Source: JAAZCI01 sp046462535 (GTDB lineage: Bacteria; Pseudomonadota; Gammaproteobacteria; Cardiobacteriales; Wohlfahrtiimonadaceae). From it: a stretch of 64,000 nt of DNA. The stretch covers positions 124,001-188,000 of the forward strand of contig JBKGVF010000020.1 in assembly GCA_046462535.1 (NCBI GenBank), in the 5' to 3' direction. Of the stretch, positions 33,318 through 41,112 are shown in pieces. Position numbers and translations under genes: made by a program. Below the pieces are notes generated by a model. That model was not told where the DNA came from. It ran no database searches and saw nothing but the letters and a program-made list of their open reading frames with translations. Each line of letters begins with the position of its first letter. Position 1 is the first letter of the stretch.

Positions 33318-34205
33318 CTAGCTATCTCTCTGATTCTGCCTGAAGAAGAGTCGCACAATAATATTCAGGAGCAAGATAGCTATCGTCATAAAGAAGACCC
33401 CAGCCCAAGCTAAATTTTGTAAATTACTATCTGGAGTCATTGCAAAGTTATAGATCGTCACAGGTAGACTTGCCATCGGCTCCATAATATTCGTACTCCA
33501 AAATTGATTTGATAATGTCGTAAATAGGAGGGGTGCTGTCTCTCCAGAGATGCGCGCTACTGCCAATAAAATACCGGTAACGATACCTGAAATCGAAGCG
33601 CGGAGAGTGATTTGAGTAATGATTCGCCACTTAGGGGTTCCTAAAGCGTACGCCGCCTCCCGTAGAGTGTTGGGGACTAAAAGCAACATATTTTCAGTAG
33701 TTCGAATTACAATGGGAATCTGGATCAGAGCAAGAGCAATGATTCCAGCTAATGCAGAGTAGTGCCCCATACGTATGACAACAACCGTATAAACAAACAA
33801 CCCTATAACAATAGAGGGGGCCGAAAGGAGAATATCATTAACAAAGCGAATAATACTTGCCAGCTTCCCCTTCTCATTATATTCCGCAAGATAGATTCCC
33901 GCTAAAATTCCTAATGGAGTCCCCACTAACGTTGCCCAAAGAATTAAGATACCACTTCCCACCATCGCATTGAGCAGTCCTCCCCCTTCACTATTTGGGG
34001 GTGGTGTCATCTCGGTGAAGAACTCAAGAGAGATCCCTCCAATCCCCTTGGTTATAGTGGTCCATAAAATCCATAAGAGCCAAATTAATCCAAATACCAT
34101 TGCGCTCATTGAGAGCCCTAGCGCAATCCGATTAATCCTCTTTCTTCGTCGCTGCTTCTCAATTCTCATCTGAGCCACTCTATTTTCCACTACTCTACTC
34201 CCCAT
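33318..34205 (-). CDS. pstA: Phosphate ABC transporter permease PstA
   Basis: A 295-residue inner-membrane permease with six membrane segments. The ABC-permease EAA loop reads EAAYALGTPKWRIITQITL near residue 185. CAGGAG is nine bases upstream of the ATG and lies inside pstC, whose stop codon directly abuts this start. Last gene of pstSCA. The ATPase PstB comes from a separate transcript. Confidence 0.95.
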   Translation of the reverse strand: MGSRVVENRVAQMRIEKQRRRKRINRIALGLSMSAMVFGLIWLLWILWTTITKGIGGISLEFFTEMTPPPNSEGGGLLNAMVGSGILILWATLVGTPLGILAGIYLAEYNEKGKLASIIRFVNDILLSAPSIVIGLFVYTVVVIRMGHYSALAGIIALALIQIPIVIRTTENMLLLVPNTLREAAYALGTPKWRIITQITLRASISGIVTGILLAVARISGETAPLLFTTLSNQFWSTNIMEPMASLPVTIYNFAMTPDSNLQNLAWAGVFFMTIAILLLNIIVRLFFRQNQRDS

Positions 34206-35141
34206 CTAAATTCGCTCCTGATTCATAAAGAGTTTTGAAATTGCCAATACAATAAAGGTGATAATGAATAGCAACAAACCAAGCTCCATCAGTGCCGCTG
34301 TATGTAATTCACTTGAGGCTTCGGCAAACTCATTAGCTAATGATGATGTAATACTATTTCCTGGTGCAAAGAGTGAAAAGTTATCAAACTGGTAGGTATT
34401 ACCAATGACAAAAGTCACCGCCATTGTCTCCCCTAATGCACGTCCTAACCCCAACATAATTCCCCCAAACACACCTTTACGTGTATAAGGTAAGATTACT
34501 TTCCAAATTACCTCCCATGTAGTCGCTCCCAAACCATAAGCGGACTCCTTCATAATGCGAGGTGTACGTTCAAAAACATCCCGCATTACTGAAGCAATAT
34601 AGGGAATAATCATAATGGCAAGAATAATACTGGCGGTAAATAATCCTATACCAAAAGCGGGCTCAGAAAAGAGATGTTTTAGAAAGGGGATATTCTCACT
34701 AAAAGCAATTAACGGTCGCTGCACATATTTTGCGAAGAAAGGGGCGAAAACAAAGAGCCCCCACATGCCATAAACAATACTAGGAATTGCAGCTAATAGC
34801 TCAATCGCCACCCCTAGCGGACGCCGTATCCATGGAGGTGCTAGCTCCGTTAGAAAAATGGCAATTCCAAAACTAACAGGCACAGCAATGATTAGCGCAA
34901 CAAAGGAGGTGATCAATGTTCCATAAATAGGCACCAGTGCTCCAAATTGACTCATCGGAGCATCCCACTCTTTACTCCAGAGAAAGCGTAATCCAAACGC
35001 CTTAATACTAGGCATAGAAGCAATAATTAAGGAGGCCATAATGCTGCTAAGAAGGAGCAGAACAAAGATTGCAGAGGCTTTTACCCCCCATGCAAACAGC
35101 CTATCGGGATAGGCTGATTGTGGTTTTATACTCTTTTTCAT
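34206..35141 (-). CDS. pstC: Phosphate ABC transporter permease PstC
   Basis: A 311-residue permease partner of PstA, with about six membrane segments. The EAA-type loop is ESAYGLGATTWEVIWKVILPYT near 195 and the RALGETMAVTFVIGN motif is near 228, both hallmarks of PstC. It lies 24 bases after pstS and abuts pstA. Confidence 0.95.
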   Translation of the reverse strand: MKKSIKPQSAYPDRLFAWGVKASAIFVLLLLSSIMASLIIASMPSIKAFGLRFLWSKEWDAPMSQFGALVPIYGTLITSFVALIIAVPVSFGIAIFLTELAPPWIRRPLGVAIELLAAIPSIVYGMWGLFVFAPFFAKYVQRPLIAFSENIPFLKHLFSEPAFGIGLFTASIILAIMIIPYIASVMRDVFERTPRIMKESAYGLGATTWEVIWKVILPYTRKGVFGGIMLGLGRALGETMAVTFVIGNTYQFDNFSLFAPGNSITSSLANEFAEASSELHTAALMELGLLLFIITFIVLAISKLFMNQERI

Positions 35142-35165
35142 CGGTTAACGATAATCCTTTAACAG

Positions 35166-36206
35166 TTACTCTTTAATCGTAAGCTCTGTGGTAAGATGAT
35201 TTTGAATAATTGAGACAACATTCTCCGGTAGTGGAGCATAATCGAGACTAGTCACAATCTCTTGCCCCTTCTCACCATACCCCCAATTAAAGAAGTTAAT
35301 AATCTCATTAGCGATGATCGGATCACTCTGCTCTTTATGTAATAAAATAAAGGTTGTCGCTGCTAGTGGCCATGCATTGTCACCTGTCCGATTAGTTAGA
35401 TCTTGTGCGAAGCTCTGTGTCCACTCCACCTCTTTCGCTGCCGCACTAAATGATTCAATGCTTGGGCTGACAATCTCACCATCGGCAGAACGCAACTTGG
35501 TGTAGCTTAAATTATTTTGCTTAGCATAAGCATACTCAACATAACCGATTGCCCCCTCAATTCGTTGTACAAATGCGGTTACCCCATCATTGCCCTTACC
35601 CCCGATCCCCACAGGCCAGTTTACAGTTGTACCACTACCCACCTGCTCTTTCCAAGTACCATTTACTTTTGCAAGATAGCTGGTAAAGATAAAGGAGGTT
35701 CCTGAACCATCGGCACGACGCACTACTGAAATTGTTTGATCAGGGAGTTTAAGATCAGGATTAAGCTTCGCAATCGCTGGATCATTCCACTTTTTAATGT
35801 TGCCAAGGTAGATCTCTCCTAATGTCTCCCCATCAAGTAGAAGCTCATTAGTCTTAATTCCATCAACATTAATCGCTAAGACGACCCCTCCGGTCATTGT
35901 AGGAAATTGAAGCAAGCCTTTTTCAATAAGCTCATCATCCGATAAAGGGGCATCTGAAGCCCCAAAATCTACCGTCCGCGCGGTGATTTGATTCACACCT
36001 GCTGACGATCCGATCGATTGATAATTAATTCGATTACCCGTCTCTTTAGCATAATCAGCAGCCCATTTAGCATAAACCGGTGCTGGAAAGGAGGCCCCCG
36101 CCCCTACAACTGTAACAGGCTTCCCCTCTGCTAAAGCGGATGCACCACCTGCAGCTAACGTTAGCCCTAAAGCAATGGCACCGACACTCTTTTTAATTGT
36201 TAACAT
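35166..36206 (-). CDS. pstS: Phosphate-binding protein PstS
   Basis: A 346-residue periplasmic phosphate-binding protein. The signal peptide is cut near ASALAEG (about residue 26). The mature protein starts with a typical VTVVGAGASFPAPVYAKWA segment. Phosphate contacts are expected in GASFPAP, SIGSSAGVNQ, DFGASDAPL and RADGSGTSFIF. AAGGAG is six bases upstream of the ATG. First gene of pstSCA, directly controlled by a PHO box. Confidence 0.96.
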   Translation of the reverse strand: MLTIKKSVGAIALGLTLAAGGASALAEGKPVTVVGAGASFPAPVYAKWAADYAKETGNRINYQSIGSSAGVNQITARTVDFGASDAPLSDDELIEKGLLQFPTMTGGVVLAINVDGIKTNELLLDGETLGEIYLGNIKKWNDPAIAKLNPDLKLPDQTISVVRRADGSGTSFIFTSYLAKVNGTWKEQVGSGTTVNWPVGIGGKGNDGVTAFVQRIEGAIGYVEYAYAKQNNLSYTKLRSADGEIVSPSIESFSAAAKEVEWTQSFAQDLTNRTGDNAWPLAATTFILLHKEQSDPIIANEIINFFNWGYGEKGQEIVTSLDYAPLPENVVSIIQNHLTTELTIKE

Positions 36207-36303
36207 TGTAAACTCCTTCTATTGGATTCATTAAATTATGGTGACAAGTAAGAATCAACAACCTTCTATTCTTCTGTGAGCTCAACTGCTCTGATTGATT
36301 CTT

Positions 36304-36337
36304 AGTGTAGGGGGGGAATATGACATCTTTGTGACAC
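36304..36337 (-). promoter_or_regulatory. PHO box and -10 of pstSCA
   Basis: Minus strand GTGTCAC-AAAG-ATGTCAT (36337 to 36320), then ten bases, then TACACT (36309 to 36304). The spacer is a C run, as at phoB. Start of transcription is predicted about 90 bases upstream of pstS. Confidence 0.8.
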
Positions 36338-36376
36338 CTAATTAATTATTACTTATCTTTCCCACATAAGAGAAGA

Positions 36377-36394
36377 GGCACCCCTTAGAGTGCC
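36377..36394 (-). terminator. Weak hairpin between the pstS promoter and panC
   Basis: On the minus strand the hairpin GGCAC/GTGCC (36377-36381 and 36390-36394) lies upstream of the pstS promoter and about 40 bases beyond the panC stop codon. It is followed by TCTTCTCTT and may end the panBC transcript. Confidence 0.35.
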
Positions 36395-36433
36395 CCTAAC
36401 TACTGCTGATTCAAGCTATCGGATAATTGACAC

Positions 36434-37273
36434 TTATAGAGTAATACGAATGTTATCGAGCAATCGAGTCTCGCCTAACGTTGCAGCGGCAAGCAGAATT
36501 AACTCCTGCTCATCGGTCGCTACATTAAGATTCTCCGCTACACGAACCGTTAGGTAATCCACCTTCCAACCTGCGGCAGCCAATTTCGCCTTTGCCTCCT
36601 CTTCTAAATCCTGATAATTTCGCTCCCCTGCAAGAATCTTCTCTTCGACCCCCTTTAATGTTTGGTATAACAGAGTACTCGCCTCTTTCTCCTGAGGGGT
36701 AAGATAATGATTACGGCTTGAGCGAGCTAAACCACTCTCTTCACGAATAATGGGAGCCGATAGAATCTCAATGGGATAATTTAAATCTTCAACCATCTGC
36801 TCAATCACCTTTAATTGCTGATAATCTTTTTCACCAAATAAGGCGTAATTCGGCTGAATAATATTGAAAAATTTACTTACTACCGTCGCCACCCCTTCAA
36901 AATGGCCAGGGCGACTCCTTCCACACAGATCATCAATAAGATGAGTAGGAGGATTCACCAACGTCTGCGCAGACTCTAATCCATTGGGATAAAGCTCCTC
37001 TACCGTAGGAACAAAAACCGCTCCAACCCCAAGCGCCCCTAACTGAGCCAAATCTTGTGCCAATGTTCGAGGATATTGATCAAGATCCTCATCCTCTCCG
37101 AACTGAAGAGGATTGACAAAAATACTCACCACCACCTGGGCACCGGTTGCTTTTGCTCGTTTAACTAATGCCAAATGACCGGCATGTAGATTACCCATTG
37201 TAGGGACAAAAGCCACAGCATCCACCTCTTTACGCCATGCCTGCATCTTGCTTGCTGTTTCGATTATTTCCAT
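36434..37273 (-). CDS. panC: Pantothenate synthetase
   Basis: A 279-residue adenylating ligase joining pantoate and beta-alanine. The HIGH-like motif is PTMGNLHAGHLALV near residue 25. VSIFVNPLQFGEDEDLDQYPRT is near 50, LFGEKDYQQL near 146 and the SSRNHYL element near 185. panB lies 21 bases upstream. panD is not in the window. Confidence 0.96.
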   Translation of the reverse strand: MEIIETASKMQAWRKEVDAVAFVPTMGNLHAGHLALVKRAKATGAQVVVSIFVNPLQFGEDEDLDQYPRTLAQDLAQLGALGVGAVFVPTVEELYPNGLESAQTLVNPPTHLIDDLCGRSRPGHFEGVATVVSKFFNIIQPNYALFGEKDYQQLKVIEQMVEDLNYPIEILSAPIIREESGLARSSRNHYLTPQEKEASTLLYQTLKGVEEKILAGERNYQDLEEEAKAKLAAAGWKVDYLTVRVAENLNVATDEQELILLAAATLGETRLLDNIRITL

Positions 37274-37294
37274 TCGCTCTCTCTTACCTCTTGA

Positions 37295-38089
37295 TTAAAA
37301 CGTATGTTGCTCCGCAGGAAATTGCCCTGCTTTAACCGCGGCAACATATTGATGAAAAGCCGCTTCAATTGAGTCAGCCTCCGCCATAAAATTATGTACA
37401 AAGCGGGCTACTTTACCTGGATAAGCACCTAACATATCGTGCATTACCAATACCTGACCATCACATCCACTACCCGCACCGATCCCAATAGTAGGAATCG
37501 TGAGCGCTTCTGTAATTTTCGTGGCTAATAGAGCCGGAATACACTCCATCACAAGTAGGGAGGCGCCTGCTCTCTCATGAGCCTTTGCATCTGCTAAAAG
37601 CTGCTCCGCTCCTGCATCATCACGCCCCTGTACTCGATACCCCTCTATATTAACCGCTTGAGGAAGTAGACCAATATGAGCGGCAACGGGAATACCCCGC
37701 GCTACAAGAAATTCAGTAATTGGGGCAAAAGATGCCCCCCCTTCCAATTTAACCATTTCAGCCCCAGCCTGCATCAGTGCTACAGCCGCTCTAAAAGCCT
37801 CTTTTGGTCCGGCCTCATAACTTCCAAAAGGGAGATCCACCACAATAAGAGGGCGTGAGGCTCCCCGTGCAACTGCCTTAGTATGGTAGATCATCGCCTC
37901 TAATGTTACCGGAAGAGTACTCCTCTCCCCTTGAACCGTCATCCCCAATGAATCACCCACTAAGAGCATCTCAACACCTGCACGCTCCATTAATGTGGCA
38001 AAACTTGCCTCATAGCAAGTGAGCATTGAAATCTTCTCCCCCTGCTCTTTCAATTCTTGAATCCGTCGAACTGTGATCTTTCTAGACAT
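37295..38089 (-). CDS. panB: 3-methyl-2-oxobutanoate hydroxymethyltransferase
   Basis: A 264-residue enzyme making ketopantoate. The opening SMLTCYEASFATLMERAGVEMLLVGDSLGM region, KLEGG near residue 112 and IGIGAGSGCDGQVLVMHDMLG near 200 are family hallmarks. The ATG at 38089 has GGAGGA three bases upstream. An in-frame start seven codons earlier would place that ribosome site inside the gene. First gene of panBC. Confidence 0.96.
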   Translation of the reverse strand: MSRKITVRRIQELKEQGEKISMLTCYEASFATLMERAGVEMLLVGDSLGMTVQGERSTLPVTLEAMIYHTKAVARGASRPLIVVDLPFGSYEAGPKEAFRAAVALMQAGAEMVKLEGGASFAPITEFLVARGIPVAAHIGLLPQAVNIEGYRVQGRDDAGAEQLLADAKAHERAGASLLVMECIPALLATKITEALTIPTIGIGAGSGCDGQVLVMHDMLGAYPGKVARFVHNFMAEADSIEAAFHQYVAAVKAGQFPAEQHTF

Positions 38090-38208
38090 GCTTCCTCCTA
38101 ATACCCTCATTAATAATAGATCATCACCTATCTTCTGCTTTAGCTCTTATCAATTTGTGGCTAATTCGCTCTATCATAACAACTAGAGGAATAAATCCCA
38201 CTAAGCGG

Positions 38209-39567
38209 CTACTTTTCAGCAACTGAAGACTCTAGAGGCTTCGTCACATCATGAAGGATCGGGGGTGGCTGCCGAAAACCCTCTGTTAGATAATAGAGAT
38301 AGACTCCCCCTAAAGAGATCCATCCAAGCCCCAAAAAGAGGGCGTGATCGCTAAGATGGCTCCAGAGCCAAAGAGAAAGCGAGATCCCAATAAGTGGGCA
38401 GATTAGATAAGCGAGCACCCCCTTAACCCCTCTAATAGCGCCCGCCCGATAACTATGGCGTATCACCGCAAGATGAATTAGGGTAAAGGCTGTTAAAGCC
38501 CCAAAACTGATAAAGGAAGAGAGCATCTCTAAGGTGAAAAAAAGCGCCGATAAGGCACAGAGACTCACTACTAAAATACTAAAGAGGGGTGTTTTAAAAC
38601 GGGGAGAGAGTGTGCCAAAGATCCCTCTAGGGAGCACCCCATCTCGCCCCATAACATAGAGTAACCGAGAAGCGGCAGTATGTGATACCATCGCTGATGC
38701 TAGAGAGCCTAAAATATACGCCGTTAAGAAGAGAGCCTGAAATAGGCTCCCCCCAAGCAGATAGGCAATCTCTAACCCTACTGATTCTGGCGCCTTAAAG
38801 GTGGTGTAATCGGGATAGATGAGATGACCTAAATAGGCAACACCAATAAAGAGACTCCCCCCAATTAGAGTCACTAAAAATATCGCTTTCGGCATTATCC
38901 GGGTAGGATCTTGACTCTCTTCTGCTAAGGTGGTGATCGCATCAAACCCCAAAAAAGAGAGGCAGAGAATCGCTGCTCCAGCAAAGAGCCCTGATAATGG
39001 AATCCCCTCCTGATAAAAAGGGGTAAGCGAAAGAAGAGGAGCGCCACTAACTAAGAGCGTCCTAACGGTCAGAAGTGTAAAGAGTAGAAGAAAGAGTAGC
39101 TGTGCTACCACTAGAAATTTATTCATCTCTACCATCACCCTCACCCCGACAATATTAATGATAGTGATCCCCCCTACTGCTAACAGAATCCAGATTCCCA
39201 TCGATATGGTGGGGAATTGTGCATGAAGATAGATCCCTATTAGTAGATAATTAATTATCGGCAAGAAGAGATAATCTAATAGTAAGATCCAACCAGCAAA
39301 AAAGCCTAGATGATGACTGAGTGTCTGTTGCACATAAGTATAGAGAGAGCCGGAATAGGGATAATTTCGAGCCATTACTCCATAGCTAAAGGTAGTAAAG
39401 AGCATCACTATTAAGGTAATGATATAAGCGGCAGGAAGGCGCCCTTCGGTTATCTGTGTCACAATTCCATAAGTTGAGAAGAGGGTTAGAGGCACCATAT
39501 AAGCTAACCCAAAGAGCACCAGATTCGGTAGGGTAAGAATACGGGGTAAGCGCTCCTCTGTTGCCAT
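38209..39567 (-). CDS. APC-family amino acid or amine permease
   Basis: A 452-residue permease with about 12 membrane segments. The N-terminal helix 1 carries the unwound GLAYMVPLTLFSTYG stretch. NYPYSGSLYTYVQQ lies near residue 65, and FLGFDAITTLAEESQDPTRIMPKAI near 208 is typical of APC transporters. The overall pattern resembles putrescine-type importers (PuuP/PlaP), but the substrate is uncertain. The ATG at 39567 has GGAG eight bases upstream. A small palindrome precedes the gene. Confidence 0.8.
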   Translation of the reverse strand: MATEERLPRILTLPNLVLFGLAYMVPLTLFSTYGIVTQITEGRLPAAYIITLIVMLFTTFSYGVMARNYPYSGSLYTYVQQTLSHHLGFFAGWILLLDYLFLPIINYLLIGIYLHAQFPTISMGIWILLAVGGITIINIVGVRVMVEMNKFLVVAQLLFLLLFTLLTVRTLLVSGAPLLSLTPFYQEGIPLSGLFAGAAILCLSFLGFDAITTLAEESQDPTRIMPKAIFLVTLIGGSLFIGVAYLGHLIYPDYTTFKAPESVGLEIAYLLGGSLFQALFLTAYILGSLASAMVSHTAASRLLYVMGRDGVLPRGIFGTLSPRFKTPLFSILVVSLCALSALFFTLEMLSSFISFGALTAFTLIHLAVIRHSYRAGAIRGVKGVLAYLICPLIGISLSLWLWSHLSDHALFLGLGWISLGGVYLYYLTEGFRQPPPILHDVTKPLESSVAEK

Positions 39568-39600
39568 TATCACATCTCCATAAGTAGTTCGGTATAATTA

Positions 39601-39614
39601 GATTAGAGCTAATC
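39601..39614. promoter_or_regulatory. Palindromic site upstream of the APC permease
   Basis: GATTAG-AG-CTAATC, six-base arms around a two-base centre, 34 bases before the permease start. Possible operator. No regulator gene is adjacent. Confidence 0.25.
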
Positions 39615-39724
39615 ATACTTATTAACGATATAGTTTAATCAAGTGGAGATAGAGTACGCCTCCCCCCGACAAAAAAGCAAGCAGCACTATAAACGGAGTT
39701 CAATGAGAAAGAGAGTAGAGAGTT

Positions 39725-40360
39725 ATGAGACAAAATAGACGATATCACTACTTAACCACCATCCATCCTCTAATTGATCAGAAACTACAACACTATCTAA
39801 AAGGGGGGGAGCAGGTTATTGACGCTACTTTAGGCAATGGGCATGATGCCTACAAACTAGCGAAACTCATAGGTCCTACCGGATCTCTTGTAGGATTTGA
39901 TATTCAGAAAGAGGCGATCGCTGCTACTCAAAAACGGCTCGCATCACTCTCTCATCCCCCCAAAATACAGCTACATTGCCACTCTCATGCCGATCTTCCC
40001 CTCTATATTGATGAGCCTGTAGATCTTATTATCTATAATTTAGGCTATCTTCCCGGTGGAGATAAATCTATCACTACTGAGGCTGAGAGTACCCTAAAGA
40101 GCATTCAAGAGGGGTTAGCCCTCTTAAAGCCGAATGGGCTGATCTTAATTGCCATCTATCATGGACATAAGGCAGGGGCTAAAGAGCGAGATAAACTACT
40201 GTGCTATCTCTCATCACTCGACCAACGCTACTTTCACCTCTTAAAGCAACAATTTATTAATCAACGAAATAATCCCCCATTCTTATTAACTATCGAAAAA
40301 GCAGCTGCTACCCCCTTTGCTCCCAACTATGAAACTCTCAAGAGATTACTTAAGGAGTGA
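39725..40360 (+). CDS. MnmM/YtqB-like tRNA methyltransferase
   Basis: A 211-residue class I SAM-dependent methyltransferase of the rRNA_methylase/YtqB family. The SAM loop is VIDATLGNGHDAYKLA near residue 32. VGFDIQ follows, and the family-specific IYNLGYLPGGDKSITT stretch is near 100, with ILIAIYHGHKAG near 140. B. subtilis YtqB (MnmM) methylates nm5s2U34 in tRNA to mnm5s2U, and this protein has the full-length family shape. Such enzymes are best known from Gram-positive bacteria, where they replace the MnmC methyltransferase domain. The ribosome site is weak. The stop codon is part of the ribosome site of the next gene. Confidence 0.8.
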   Translation: MRQNRRYHYLTTIHPLIDQKLQHYLKGGEQVIDATLGNGHDAYKLAKLIGPTGSLVGFDIQKEAIAATQKRLASLSHPPKIQLHCHSHADLPLYIDEPVDLIIYNLGYLPGGDKSITTEAESTLKSIQEGLALLKPNGLILIAIYHGHKAGAKERDKLLCYLSSLDQRYFHLLKQQFINQRNNPPFLLTIEKAAATPFAPNYETLKRLLKE

Positions 40361-40361
40361 T

Positions 40362-40982
40362 ATGCGTTCCCCTCTCCCACTGATTGCACTACTCTCCTCC
40401 TTGCTACTGCATCTGCTGCCCCTGCTTTACTATTGGCAGCAGCAAACAACATCCCCACAACACCCCCTCACTAAGCTCTCTATCAGCACCTCCTCAACCG
40501 AACCTTTATCCCCTCAAAAGCAGAATAACCCAAGTTATGATAGATCAGTTACAGAGGCGCTATCTGCCCCCCAACGGCACACACGTCAATTTGATTTTAA
40601 ACCCGAAGAACCCCGGCACGCGATCCCTCTAACCTTGCGCTTTATTACAGAAGAGGAGCTTGCTCGACAAGAGGAGTTACAAACTGAAAGAGCAGAAGCC
40701 GCAAAAACAGAGGCTCATAAAAGAGCACTTGAAGAGCTCTCGCAGGAGTGTTATCCCCCAGAACTGGTTGCTCAAGGAAAGGGACGTAGCGCCCTCCTCT
40801 TAGTCTCTACCGATCCCCCATATGTATCACTTGAACGTTCAAGCGGTATTCCAAAACTTGATCAGTGTGCCCTCTCACTCATGGAGCTGATGCTCAACGA
40901 TCCTAACGAACGGCAACTGATTGAACAACAGGCACCTAAAGCGAAAGGGGAAGGTGGGTATCTGATTCCTGCCCACTTTTAG
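40362..40982 (+). CDS. Small TonB-like membrane-anchored protein of unknown function
   Basis: A 206-residue protein I cannot name. A short N-terminus leads to one membrane span (PLIALLSSLLLHLLPLLYYW), then a Pro/Ser/Thr- and Gln-rich linker. A charged segment (about residues 110-140, likely coiled coil) and a compact C-terminal part follow. The two Cys in that part, near 142 and 183, are spaced so that they could form a disulfide. The layout resembles TonB/TolA-type spanning proteins without a clear TonB C-terminal domain. AAGGAG overlaps the stop of the MnmM gene and is four bases before this ATG, so the two are tightly coupled. Confidence 0.6.
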   Translation: MRSPLPLIALLSSLLLHLLPLLYYWQQQTTSPQHPLTKLSISTSSTEPLSPQKQNNPSYDRSVTEALSAPQRHTRQFDFKPEEPRHAIPLTLRFITEEELARQEELQTERAEAAKTEAHKRALEELSQECYPPELVAQGKGRSALLLVSTDPPYVSLERSSGIPKLDQCALSLMELMLNDPNERQLIEQQAPKAKGEGGYLIPAHF

Positions 40983-41046
40983 AGTATCGATAGAGAAGAT
41001 AAAGTTCGCTTGGAACTTTCACCCTAACTACCCCCACTCACCCCAT

Positions 41047-41076
41047 AAAAAAGCCCCACCTGAAAGGATGGGGCTT
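41047..41076. terminator. Terminator between the TonB-like gene and lysS
   Basis: AAGCCCCA and TGGGGCTT (41051-41058 and 41069-41076), eight-base stem. On the minus strand it is followed by four more U, so it is mainly the lysS terminator. Confidence 0.8.
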
Positions 41077-41112
41077 CACAAATTAACGGGATCTAATCCT
41101 CTGTTACTTCTG

